Assembly: GCA_000438075.1 (NCBI GenBank)
Contig: FR903528.1
Coordinates: 28,415-92,414 of the forward strand
Source of the DNA: Clostridium sp. CAG:609
GTDB lineage: Bacteria; Bacillota_I; Bacilli_A; RF39; UBA660
Reading direction: 5' to 3'
Length of the DNA stretch: 64,000 bases
Made by a program: the position numbers and the translations under genes. Positions 44,170 to 52,264 of the stretch are shown here, piece after piece (position 1 is the stretch's first letter; each line of letters opens with the position of its first letter). Below the pieces are notes generated by a model. It was not told where the DNA came from, did no database searches, and saw nothing but the letters and a program-made list of their open reading frames with translations.

Positions 44170-44964
44170 TTAAACATAATAGATAAATTTATCTTGTTTT
44201 TTCTTAAACACAACAATACCAATTACAAATACTACTAAAGCTGAGATAAAGCATCCTGCAAATTGTCCAAGTGTTGGACAATTATGATAAAGGATAATTG
44301 TTCTAGCAAAATTAATATATTGATATAATGGATTAAACTTCAAAACAAATGCAAATGTTGGATTTAATATACTAATATCATACATAATCGGAGTTAAATA
44401 TGTCCAAATTGTAATAATAATACCATAGATATAAAACATATCACGTAAGAATACTGCTATTGTTGATAAAATAAATCCCATACCTACAGTAAACATAAAT
44501 AAACATAAGAATGAGAATGGTAATAATAAATGCCACCAACATAAACCTGTACCAGTAAGAAGTATTACTGCATACAAAGGAATCAATGTAAGTAAAAAGT
44601 TAATACCTACAAAGACACATTTAGAAAATGGAAATATGTACTTTGGTAAATATACTTTATTAATTAACCCAAAATTAGCAACAACACTACTCATAGCTAA
44701 ATTAGATGCTTCACTAAAATAATTAAAATATGTTAACCCAATTTGTAAATATGCTAAGTAACTAACCCCCGGTGTTGAAAACTTAAACACATTGGAAAAA
44801 ACTATAGCCATAACAGCCATCATTAATACTGGATATAACAAACTCCAAAAAACACCCAAAACACTCCTTTTGTATTTAACTTTAAAATCTCTTGATACTA
44901 ATTGTTGTAACAAGAAACCATACTTATGATAAGTATATTTAAAATTGTTAATAACTTTATTCAT
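44170..44964 (-). CDS. tagG: Polysaccharide/teichoic acid ABC transporter permease
   Basis: 264 residues with six membrane helices of the ABC-2 type. The N-terminal QLVSRDFKVKYKRSVLGVFWS is the amphipathic interface helix of this family. Works with TagH to flip the undecaprenyl-linked polymer. First gene of the promoter-proximal long operon running to tagA. Confidence 0.94.
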   Translation of the reverse strand: MNKVINNFKYTYHKYGFLLQQLVSRDFKVKYKRSVLGVFWSLLYPVLMMAVMAIVFSNVFKFSTPGVSYLAYLQIGLTYFNYFSEASNLAMSSVVANFGLINKVYLPKYIFPFSKCVFVGINFLLTLIPLYAVILLTGTGLCWWHLLLPFSFLCLFMFTVGMGFILSTIAVFLRDMFYIYGIIITIWTYLTPIMYDISILNPTFAFVLKFNPLYQYINFARTIILYHNCPTLGQFAGCFISALVVFVIGIVVFKKKQDKFIYYV

Positions 44965-44986
44965 ATCAATAATCCTTTCAATTGAT

Positions 44987-45016
44987 ATTATAACAAAAAA
45001 GGTTGATAAATATCAA
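44987..45016 (-). promoter_or_regulatory. Promoter of the tagG-to-tagA operon
   Basis: Minus-strand TTGATA (45016-45011), an 18-bp spacer and TATAAT (44992-44987). The -35 lies inside the upstream gene's terminator stem. Confidence 0.65.
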
Positions 45017-45018
45017 CC
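44995..45018 (-). terminator. Terminator after the nucleotidyltransferase-aminotransferase gene
   Basis: Minus-strand GGTTGAT/ATCAACC, loop ATTT, followed by TTTTTT. Confidence 0.85.
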
Positions 45019-45073
45019 CTTTGTATCTAAAAGTTCAAACATTATTTATTTTTATATTATTTTCTAATTATAA

Positions 45074-46888
45074 CTAAACTCCAAAATATTCTTTTAAACA
45101 ATCAAATAAATAATCATTTTCCTCTTTATCTTTAATAGCAATTCTTATATACTCCTTACTATCAAAACCATTTTTACCATTTAATACTTTTATTAAAATC
45201 TTTTTATTATTTAAAAGAAATTCAGCCAATTCAAAAGAGTTTCCTTTTTTCAATTCAATCATAAAATAATTTGCTTCAGATGGATACACATATAATTCTT
45301 TAATATTTTTTAATTCATTATAAAATCTATCTCTTTCATTTTTTATATTAATACAAGCATTTTTATAATCTTTTTTATATATATTAAATATTTGCAAAAA
45401 ATACTCAGCAAAAGAATTAATATTCCATACAGGTAAATTATTATTTACTATATTTATAATATCGTTATTACCACTAGCAAGTATTCCCAATCTTAACCCA
45501 GGAACACCATAAGATTTACTAATACTCTTAATAACAATTAAATTCTCATATCTTTTTAAAATAGAATCATCAATTAAAGTATAGTTATCACTAGCAAAAT
45601 CTATAAACGATTCATCAAAAACAATTTGTTTTTCTTTTTGCTTAGCAATATTTAACAATTTAATTGTTTCGTCATAAGATAAATGAGACCCACTAGGATT
45701 ATCAGGAGAAATAACTACCAAAGTATCAACATCATCTAATACATTTATTAAAGATTCTAATGATAAACGATATCCATTATCTTTACTATTTATAAAAACA
45801 AATTCACTATTAGGAAAACATCTAACATATTCATTAAAAGATGGAATAGTAAGTGCTATTCTTTTACCTACTACATTTCTAAGTAAATTTATCAATTCTG
45901 CAGCACCATTACCAATAATAATATTTTCATCACTTACATTCTCAAAAAATCTAGTTGCAATAATTCTCTCAATTTTTTGACCAGATGGATAATTAAATAA
46001 TAAATTTTCATAAAAATATTTCATTTTACTTATTAATTGTTTAGTTGGAAAATAAGGATTAACTAAATAACAATAATCTTTAATTCCATTAAATCTCCAA
46101 TAACCTCCAAATCTTTTATGAAATAATTCTAACTTTTCTTTTGTAGTTGGTGCAAATATTGCTTTAACAATATCATAATCTTGACAATCATCAATTTCAT
46201 ACCAATCTTTTCCATCTAAAACTACACCATATAACTTTGCATCTTTAAGACCACTAATTACCTTTAAAACTAATTCATAATAATCATTATGACCATATGC
46301 TTTGATATAAGACTCTAAAAAAGGCAAATAAAACCTTTTACAAAAATCTTTACTAAATTTATATATATTAACAGTTTTATAATAACTATTAACTTCATTA
46401 TAATCAAAATTATTTTTTTCAACAAAAGAACTTATAACCTTATCTTCATTTAAAGTTACCATAGTTCCATCCATCCATTCTTCATATTTTGCAACCAATG
46501 CAGCATCATTATATTTAGAATTAACTAACTCACTAATTATAGACTCATCATAAATTAAATCAGATTCTAATAAAATAGTATCATCTTGTATGAGTTTATC
46601 TTTAGCTAGATATAAAGAATAAATATTATTAGTTTTATCATAAACGTCATTATCAATAAATTCAATCTCAATCTTTTCATCTAATTTTGTTTCTTTTATA
46701 TATTTTTTTACATTTTCTTTTTTATAACCAAGCACCAATATTAATTTATTTATATTGGCATTCAATAAAGAATCAATTGCCCTTTCAAGTAAAGTTTTAC
46801 CATAAACATCTAGCATACATTTGGTATTATCCTTTGTATATTTTCCAAGTCTGGAACCCATTCCAGCAGCCAGCATAATCGCTTGCAT
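45074..46888 (-). CDS. Fused nucleotidyltransferase (LicC-like) and PLP-dependent aminotransferase/decarboxylase
   Basis: 604 residues. Residues 1-235 are a sugar/alcohol-phosphate nucleotidyltransferase: MQAIMLAAGMGSRLGKYT, with GKTLLERAIDSL and ESDLIYD, closest in pattern to LicC-type CTP:phosphocholine cytidylyltransferases. Residues 250-604 are a fold-type I PLP enzyme of the HisC/CobD class: SPDNPSGSHLS, VFDESFIDF and the PLP-lysine region IKSISKSYGVPGLRLG. Such a pair could make an amino-alcohol phosphate (for example by decarboxylating phosphoserine) and activate it as a CDP derivative. That is inference; an aminosugar route is also possible. Has its own promoter. Confidence 0.8.
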   Translation of the reverse strand: MQAIMLAAGMGSRLGKYTKDNTKCMLDVYGKTLLERAIDSLLNANINKLILVLGYKKENVKKYIKETKLDEKIEIEFIDNDVYDKTNNIYSLYLAKDKLIQDDTILLESDLIYDESIISELVNSKYNDAALVAKYEEWMDGTMVTLNEDKVISSFVEKNNFDYNEVNSYYKTVNIYKFSKDFCKRFYLPFLESYIKAYGHNDYYELVLKVISGLKDAKLYGVVLDGKDWYEIDDCQDYDIVKAIFAPTTKEKLELFHKRFGGYWRFNGIKDYCYLVNPYFPTKQLISKMKYFYENLLFNYPSGQKIERIIATRFFENVSDENIIIGNGAAELINLLRNVVGKRIALTIPSFNEYVRCFPNSEFVFINSKDNGYRLSLESLINVLDDVDTLVVISPDNPSGSHLSYDETIKLLNIAKQKEKQIVFDESFIDFASDNYTLIDDSILKRYENLIVIKSISKSYGVPGLRLGILASGNNDIINIVNNNLPVWNINSFAEYFLQIFNIYKKDYKNACINIKNERDRFYNELKNIKELYVYPSEANYFMIELKKGNSFELAEFLLNNKKILIKVLNGKNGFDSKEYIRIAIKDKEENDYLFDCLKEYFGV

Positions 46889-46916
46889 TTCAAATCACCT
46901 CTCAACTTACAATGTC

Positions 46917-46945
46917 ATTATATCAAATTTCAAATAAAATGTCAC
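46917..46945 (-). promoter_or_regulatory. Promoter of the fused nucleotidyltransferase gene
   Basis: Minus-strand GTGACA (46945-46940), a 17-bp spacer and TATAAT (46922-46917). Confidence 0.7.
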
Positions 46946-46979
46946 GTTCAATATTCAACTTCACGAAATATAAAACCGC

Positions 46980-48431
46980 TCACTTTTCATAAATAACCCC
47001 ACTAACAACAAAAATAAATGGTAATACTGCATTAATTGAATTAATTATATTACCGGTTAAAAATGCAGAGAATAAAAATAATACCACACACGATAACATT
47101 GTAAATGCATAATAATTTTGTATTTTTACAAAATTATTAAATGCATAAATAAATAATATCAAATAAATAACAAGTAAAATAATACTTCCAATAATACCAA
47201 AAGCATAATAATGTAATATAAAATCACTTTCTATATTAACTATATTTTGTATTCTTGTATTACTTATACCAATATATTTATCTAATGCATTATTATTTAC
47301 CTCTACTACTCTTCTTATTATACTTTTTTCTATATATCTATAATTAATTTTATCTATACTATTATTTTTAACAAAGTTATACCAAAACTCTTCATCATAT
47401 TTAATCGGATAATACTTTTCAAAAAAAACTTTTGGCAAATAATCTTTATTATAGTTTTGATATACATATTTTGTTTTATCTACACCCATGGATGTATCAT
47501 CCATAACTATAGCTTTATCATCTACTATGGATGTATCATCCATATGTCTATTTATATCAATATCCATACTTCTATTAAGTTCTATGCTTCTATTATTATA
47601 TGGACTTACTTGTAATAATAAAACCCATCCAAGCACTGGTATTACCAGTATATATATTCTTTTCTTTATACATATTTTATTAAAAATATTTATAATAAAA
47701 TAAAATATTATCGCAAACACTAAAGTAAGTAAACCCCCTAAAGTAGATACTCTAGTACCTAACATAAGCATAGCTAAACTAACTAATAAGACATATATAA
47801 TACTTTTTTTACTATTATATAAGTAATCATATATAAACATTAACAAAAATATTATACATAATGCTGATACTTGATTAGCATACATAAAATAACCTTTACT
47901 AGCGGTATATTTATAATAATTATACTTATTCCATTCAAATATATTCTTAGTTATAAATGTATCACTATATGAACCTAAACTTATTTTAAATATATTAGTT
48001 AAAACTATTGAACCTGCAAATAATATACACCATACTTTTAATACCAACATATACTTTTTAAAAGGCAATTTTATATAATATAATGAATAAATAAATGTAA
48101 TCGGTGTAATTAACTTTAATATCGTAAGTAATTCACTAACTATATTAAAACCATAACTACTAGGTAATAAACTTTTAAAATACTCTTGATGATAAAAACT
48201 TACCCCAAGATAAATTAAACATAACACATAATAAAGAATCATCCATTTAATATTCTTTCTAGAATCTTTATATAATATTAATGTAACAAAAAGTAATAAA
48301 AATACAAATATAATTTGTATCAAGGTAGATATTTTATTATATAAAAATACTGTACTAAACAAAGGCAATAAAAAAAGAAAGAAAACAGTTACATTTTCTA
48401 TTATATTTTTTACATTTTTTCTCTCTTTCAT
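46980..48431 (-). CDS. O-antigen ligase/polymerase-like membrane protein
   Basis: 483 residues, about ten to twelve membrane helices. One large outer loop (about residues 280-395) is rich in D/N/Y/R, and LLMLGTRVSTLGGLLTL just before it is a typical Wzy/WaaL-like helix. The loop contains a duplicated MDDTS unit encoded by a palindromic DNA repeat. It likely joins or polymerises lipid-linked glycans. Its presence together with TagGH means that either two polymers are made or the ligase acts after export. It follows tagO by 9 bp. Confidence 0.8.
   Translation of the reverse strand: MKERKNVKNIIENVTVFFLFLLPLFSTVFLYNKISTLIQIIFVFLLLFVTLILYKDSRKNIKWMILYYVLCLIYLGVSFYHQEYFKSLLPSSYGFNIVSELLTILKLITPITFIYSLYYIKLPFKKYMLVLKVWCILFAGSIVLTNIFKISLGSYSDTFITKNIFEWNKYNYYKYTASKGYFMYANQVSALCIIFLLMFIYDYLYNSKKSIIYVLLVSLAMLMLGTRVSTLGGLLTLVFAIIFYFIINIFNKICIKKRIYILVIPVLGWVLLLQVSPYNNRSIELNRSMDIDINRHMDDTSIVDDKAIVMDDTSMGVDKTKYVYQNYNKDYLPKVFFEKYYPIKYDEEFWYNFVKNNSIDKINYRYIEKSIIRRVVEVNNNALDKYIGISNTRIQNIVNIESDFILHYYAFGIIGSIILLVIYLILFIYAFNNFVKIQNYYAFTMLSCVVLFLFSAFLTGNIINSINAVLPFIFVVSGVIYEK
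47488..47544. repeat. Duplicated 18-bp palindromic repeat inside the polymerase gene
   Basis: ATGGATGTATCATCCATA occurs at 47488-47505 and again at 47527-47544. The first 17 bases of each copy form a 7-3-7 inverted repeat. The spacer is 21 bp, so reading frame is kept. Confidence 0.85.
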
Positions 48432-48440
48432 ATTACTACC

Positions 48441-49493
48441 TCATTTTCTTTTTTTCTTTTTATGATCAAACAATATATCTGTTTTTAAAACAATAAACAT
48501 AAGTAATATCATCAACAAGATATATAGAGCAATTGCAATTTGATTATCCCCAAGTATAAAAAATATTGATATTGTTGCAAAAGATATATCTATTGCATAA
48601 ATAATTAAAATACTTGCTGTTGGGCTATACTTCATTTTAAGAAGTTGATGATGAAAATGTTCTTTATCAGCTTCTCCAATATTTTGTCCCTTTAATAATC
48701 TTCTTAAAATAGCAAACAATGTATCAAAAATAGGAATTGCTAAAATAACTACAGGTACAATTAATGAAGTAAATGTTGTAATTTTATATCCAAGTAAAGC
48801 AATAACAGATATCATAAAACCTAAAAACAAACTACCAGTATCTCCCATAAATATCTTTGCTGGTGGAAAATTATGAACTAAAAATCCAAGTGTTGCTCCA
48901 AGCATAATCAAAGATAAAACAATATCTAAACCACCTAATCTATTTAAAATAATAGCAATAATAGCAATTGTTAAAAAATATATCGCACTAATACCACTAG
49001 CAAGTCCATCTAATCCATCAATCAAATTAATAGCATTTGTTATACCTACTATAAAAAATATAGCTAAAAAGTCATTAAACCATGGTGCAAAATAAAACTT
49101 TAAACCTAAAAAAGAAATTTCATGAAAAGCTAACTCACCATAAATAACTACAATAGCTGCAGCAATTATTTGAACCACTAATTTATATCTTGCTCTAACA
49201 GGTTTAATATCATCAAAAATACCCACAATAACAAGTAAAAAACTTGATATTAAAATAGATATCATCTGAGTATTAATTTCCCCATATAAGATATACCCAA
49301 GTAAAAACGAAAAATATATGGCAAGTCCGCCTAATCTAGGCATCGGAACTTTATGAACCTTTCTTTTATTTGGCATATCCATTGCACCAACATGTAATGC
49401 AATTTTTTTAACAATTGGTACCAATATTAAACTAGTTAAAAAGGTAACTAACAAAATTATATATACATTATGACCATTTACTATTAATTTCAT
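48441..49493 (-). CDS. tagO: Undecaprenyl-phosphate GlcNAc-1-phosphate transferase TagO
   Basis: Initiates wall-polymer synthesis on undecaprenyl phosphate. 350 residues, about eleven membrane helices, with the MraY/WecA-family motifs MPRLGGLAIY, NAINLIDGLDGLASG, HNFPPAKIFMGDTGSLFLG and the HIHH-equivalent DKEHFHHQLLKM. The ATG after GAGGG was chosen because the longer reading starts upstream of the -10. Its promoter shares the -35 region with the divergent small RNA. Confidence 0.95.
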   Translation of the reverse strand: MKLIVNGHNVYIILLVTFLTSLILVPIVKKIALHVGAMDMPNKRKVHKVPMPRLGGLAIYFSFLLGYILYGEINTQMISILISSFLLVIVGIFDDIKPVRARYKLVVQIIAAAIVVIYGELAFHEISFLGLKFYFAPWFNDFLAIFFIVGITNAINLIDGLDGLASGISAIYFLTIAIIAIILNRLGGLDIVLSLIMLGATLGFLVHNFPPAKIFMGDTGSLFLGFMISVIALLGYKITTFTSLIVPVVILAIPIFDTLFAILRRLLKGQNIGEADKEHFHHQLLKMKYSPTASILIIYAIDISFATISIFFILGDNQIAIALYILLMILLMFIVLKTDILFDHKKKKRK

Positions 49494-49521
49494 GTACTTC
49501 CCTCTCTTTTTAATATTATAA

Positions 49522-49550
49522 ACTATATTAACAAAAAATACAATTGACAA
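49522..49550 (-). promoter_or_regulatory. tagO promoter
   Basis: Minus-strand TTGTCA (49550-49545), a 17-bp spacer and TATAGT (49527-49522). Confidence 0.75.
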
Positions 49551-49572
49551 CTAAATACTTTTATAGTATTAT
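49544..49572 (+). promoter_or_regulatory. Promoter of the candidate small RNA
   Basis: Consensus TTGACA (49544-49549), a 17-bp spacer and TATTAT (49567-49572). Its -35 overlaps the tagO -35 at five positions, so the two cannot be used at the same time. Confidence 0.75.
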
Positions 49573-49578
49573 ATCAAT

Positions 49579-49691
49579 ACCGGAGATAAAATCTCGTCAG
49601 GTCGATAGTTAGATAATGATTTATTTAAATTAAGTGTAATGTAAGTACACCATACTAACTGGAATAAAGCTGCAATTATGTAGCTTTTTTT
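49579..49691 (+). ncRNA. Candidate structured small RNA (about 113 nt), unrecognised
   Basis: A promoter and a strong terminator bracket a stretch with no ORF. Predicted helices by eye: GAGAT/ATCTC (49583-49587 with 49591-49595), AGTTAG/CTAACT (49607-49612 with 49655-49660) enclosing GTGTA/TACAC (49634-49638 with 49646-49650), and the terminator hairpin 49666-49687. There is no downstream gene on this strand, so it is not a leader. I do not recognise it as tmRNA, 6S, RNase P, SRP RNA or a known riboswitch. It could act on tagO or the DUF3800 gene, or be part of the accessory islet. Confidence 0.55.
49666..49691 (+). terminator. Terminator of the candidate small RNA
   Basis: AAAGCTGCA/TGTAGCTTT (one G-T pair), loop ATTA, then a T tract of seven. 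Confidence 0.85.
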
Positions 49692-50395
49692 CATGGCAAA
49701 ATAATTTTAAAATTTAAAAATTCATTTACATCATCTTCATTTAAAACCATTCTTCTAATAGTTCCTGATATTAAATCAGCTGCCTGAACTAAATAACTCT
49801 TACTAGAATCTTGATATTTAATGTGTAAATCTAATTTATCATGAACAATCGGAGTAAATACATTATCATAATTAAAATTCTTAATACCATATTTTAACTC
49901 TTCCATAAGTCCATCCTGTAAGTTATAATACCCATTACTTTTAGTACTTTGTTCATCTATATTTATTATAACTTTAAGTGGTCTATACGAATCTATATTA
50001 TTTTTTTTAATTTGTTCATTTATTACTTCTTTAATCATTCTTCTTAACCCATAGTCAAGGAACCTTCCTTTGGCTTTTTTATCATTTATAATATGTACAT
50101 AAACTTTATCATTATTAATAATAAGTCCAATAATAAAGTATTTCTTTATATAGTTCATTATCCTTCTTTTATCACTATTTTTAATATTAGTATTCTTAAT
50201 CTCTGGACAATTTTTATTACAATTATTCTTATTAGAACAATATTTACATTTAATATCTTTAATTATACTTCTATATTGAGTAATAAATTTATCCTTTTCT
50301 TTTTTTGATAAAAACAATATACCTCCATAAACACTAACACTTTCATGTACCGAAAGCTTACCTGAATCATCTAAATTAATATATACCTCTTGCAT
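49691..50395 (-). CDS. DUF3800-family protein with a cysteine cluster
   Basis: 234 residues. DUF3800 has an RNase H-like arrangement. Here the opening VYINLDDSGK gives the first acidic pair, VIINIDEQS the middle acidic strand, and LHIKYQDSSKSYLVQAADLISG the C-terminal signature. Residues about 50-64 hold five cysteines (CKYCSNKNNCNKNCPE), which could bind zinc; I do not know this as a standard part of the family. DUF3800 genes are often found in mobile and defence-related neighbourhoods. GGAGG precedes the ATG. The function is unknown, nuclease activity being a guess from the fold. Confidence 0.8.
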   Translation of the reverse strand: MQEVYINLDDSGKLSVHESVSVYGGILFLSKKEKDKFITQYRSIIKDIKCKYCSNKNNCNKNCPEIKNTNIKNSDKRRIMNYIKKYFIIGLIINNDKVYVHIINDKKAKGRFLDYGLRRMIKEVINEQIKKNNIDSYRPLKVIINIDEQSTKSNGYYNLQDGLMEELKYGIKNFNYDNVFTPIVHDKLDLHIKYQDSSKSYLVQAADLISGTIRRMVLNEDDVNEFLNFKIILP

Positions 50396-50651
50396 ATAAA
50401 CCTCCTTGATTAATTACTATAACACATATTAATCAAAATAAACATATCAATTTACACAAATTTGACAATAATTAATTAAGCAAGGAAGAAAACCCAAAAA
50501 CGTCAAATTGAAAGCTTTATTTTACATTTTGATTTAATTTAAATTACACCATTTACATAATTTTACATAATATTTTTAACCATCAAAAAATTTTTTTCCA
50601 GGACTTCAGGGAAAAATCACAAATTTTGCAAAAGATTTTTCAAAAAAAGAC

Positions 50652-50681
50652 AAAAAAAGCATCACTAAATAGCAACGCTTA
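50652..50681 (-). terminator. Terminator after the HIRAN-like gene
   Basis: Minus-strand AAGCGTTGCT pairs with AGTGATGCTT (three G-T pairs), loop ATTT, then TTTTTTT. The 283-bp gap 50396-50678 otherwise holds only weak features: a 7-bp TTTTTCC/GGAAAAA hairpin at 50593-50616 and AT-rich sequence. Confidence 0.75.
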
Positions 50682-51347
50682 ATCAAATAATAACTTAACT
50701 ACTGCAGTAATATGTTCATCTGGATTATATTGATTAAAACGAACATTTTTAATCATAGCTGAATATTTAACACCATTTTCTAATAAATCTGCAATTTCCT
50801 TAGCATAATATCTAGGAACATAACCAAGTTCAATTTTTTTATTATCAACATTCGTAATAATTTTAATCGCGGGCTCTCCATTATAATTAGTTAATTCTAA
50901 ACTTAAATCCAAATTAACAGTTATTAACTTTTTATACTTTTCCAATTGTTTACTATATCTTGTTCCGGCTACTTCAAACTCTAATTTATTTTTATTAAAC
51001 GCTGGCACAAATTCAAAATTATCAGTAATTAATCTACCCCTAGTTTTTTTCAAGATTTCAAAATCACTAGCACTTTTATCTAAATCATAAAAATTCAAAA
51101 TTTCAATATAATCATTTCTAGTTTTATTAGGAAGCCTACCTGAAATATTAGGAAACAAATCTGGTGCAACATAAACTTTATTTAAATCGGGAAAACCTGG
51201 ATAAATAGTAAACTTATTTCTTAAAGCAGTTGACAACTCAGGATCAACATATTCAAAAATAAAATTTTCTTCATTCTTTTCCAATCTTCCAATTTTATAT
51301 CTAATTCTTGTTTTTGGATCTTTCCAAATTAATAATAAACTTTCCAT
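50679..51347 (-). CDS. HIRAN-like domain protein, partner of HipA-like kinase
   Basis: 222 residues. The N-terminal half (VYVAPDLFPNISGRLPNKTRNDY) recalls the N-terminal, non-catalytic part of HipA-related toxins. The C-terminal half (about 120-222) reads as a HIRAN-like domain: EVAGTRYSKQL, NGEPAIKIITNVDNKKIELGYVPRYYAKEIADLL in order, then a SAMIKNVRFN strand. HIRAN domains bind DNA 3' ends or damaged DNA. It starts 2 bp after the kinase gene ends, so the two form a module. An antitoxin or specificity-subunit role is an inference. Confidence 0.65.
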   Translation of the reverse strand: MESLLLIWKDPKTRIRYKIGRLEKNEENFIFEYVDPELSTALRNKFTIYPGFPDLNKVYVAPDLFPNISGRLPNKTRNDYIEILNFYDLDKSASDFEILKKTRGRLITDNFEFVPAFNKNKLEFEVAGTRYSKQLEKYKKLITVNLDLSLELTNYNGEPAIKIITNVDNKKIELGYVPRYYAKEIADLLENGVKYSAMIKNVRFNQYNPDEHITAVVKLLFD

Positions 51348-51349
51348 AA

Positions 51350-52204
51350 TTATTCACCTTCTATCTTACTTAATAATATATTTCTTCTTTCTTCAATAAA
51401 AAGAATTATACAAAGTTTGTGTTTATCTGTCAAATATTCATCTGGCACAGCATTAACGATATTTTCAATGCAACTATCACTTAATCGTTCAAAGCTTTTA
51501 ATTATAGTTTTCATTTCTGAATGAAATCTTAAGAGCAATTCATCAATTAAATCAAAATGTTTATATTTCTTACCATTGTTATTATATATAAAACAAGTAC
51601 TTCTATTTATATAATTTATCATTTTAAAATGATTATTCAGAAATTGATCTAAATTAGCATATTGGTCTCTTAAAAGATTACATCCATTATCATAAATTGG
51701 TGATAATTCAACACCTTTCTCAGTCGACGTTATACCCCAATTTTCTTCATGTCTATCTTGTTCACCAACCAAACTATCAAAAACCATAATTTTTAAAAAA
51801 TCCACTAACATTTCTTTATTAATAGAGTTAATCGCCAAAATAATATTATCTAGTTTTAAATACTCTTTTCTATTATCTCCTAATTTACGCAAAAAATATA
51901 AAGCATCCATATGTTCATCAATATCGTTCAAGAAATAATAATTTAAAATTGCTGGCACATTATTACTATCCTTAGCCAATTCAACTCTGGCACATTTTAA
52001 ATTTAAAAATTTTGCTATTTCATATGACAACTTTTCTGATGCTAATTCAGTACATCCTTCATACTTATTGTATTTTAGCATTGCCTTAAGTTTATTTTTG
52101 CCTACTAAAGCTAATTTTTTAGTTCTACTACCAGTTAAATTCTTAACTGTTTCATCAACAATAAAATCTATATTTTCTTTATAAACATTATATTTTTTCA
52201 ACAC
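51350..52204 (-). CDS. HipA-like serine/threonine kinase
   Basis: 285 residues from GTG (or 284 from the adjacent TTG). AGGAGG is at 52213-52208, so the longer ATG reading, which would include the ribosome site, is rejected. The C-terminal kinase motifs are clear: FDSLVGEQDRHEENWGI has the catalytic Asp and Asn, and LSPIYDNGCNLL supplies the metal Asp. The N-terminal lobe carries LALVGKNKLKAMLKYNKY for ATP binding. Related HipA/CtkA kinases phosphorylate aminoacyl-tRNA synthetases or other host proteins. No hipB-type helix-turn-helix gene is adjacent. Confidence 0.75.
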   Translation of the reverse strand: MLKKYNVYKENIDFIVDETVKNLTGSRTKKLALVGKNKLKAMLKYNKYEGCTELASEKLSYEIAKFLNLKCARVELAKDSNNVPAILNYYFLNDIDEHMDALYFLRKLGDNRKEYLKLDNIILAINSINKEMLVDFLKIMVFDSLVGEQDRHEENWGITSTEKGVELSPIYDNGCNLLRDQYANLDQFLNNHFKMINYINRSTCFIYNNNGKKYKHFDLIDELLLRFHSEMKTIIKSFERLSDSCIENIVNAVPDEYLTDKHKLCIILFIEERRNILLSKIEGE

Positions 52205-52264
52205 AAACCTCCTTTTGTCACAATAGAATAACACAATTTTAAAAATATTTCAACAAAATAACAC

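Noticed and set aside
49595..49605. GTCAGGTC in the small RNA as a sign of SRP RNA
   Set aside because: The conserved GGAAGGAAGCA that follows in SRP RNA is absent and the helices do not fit.
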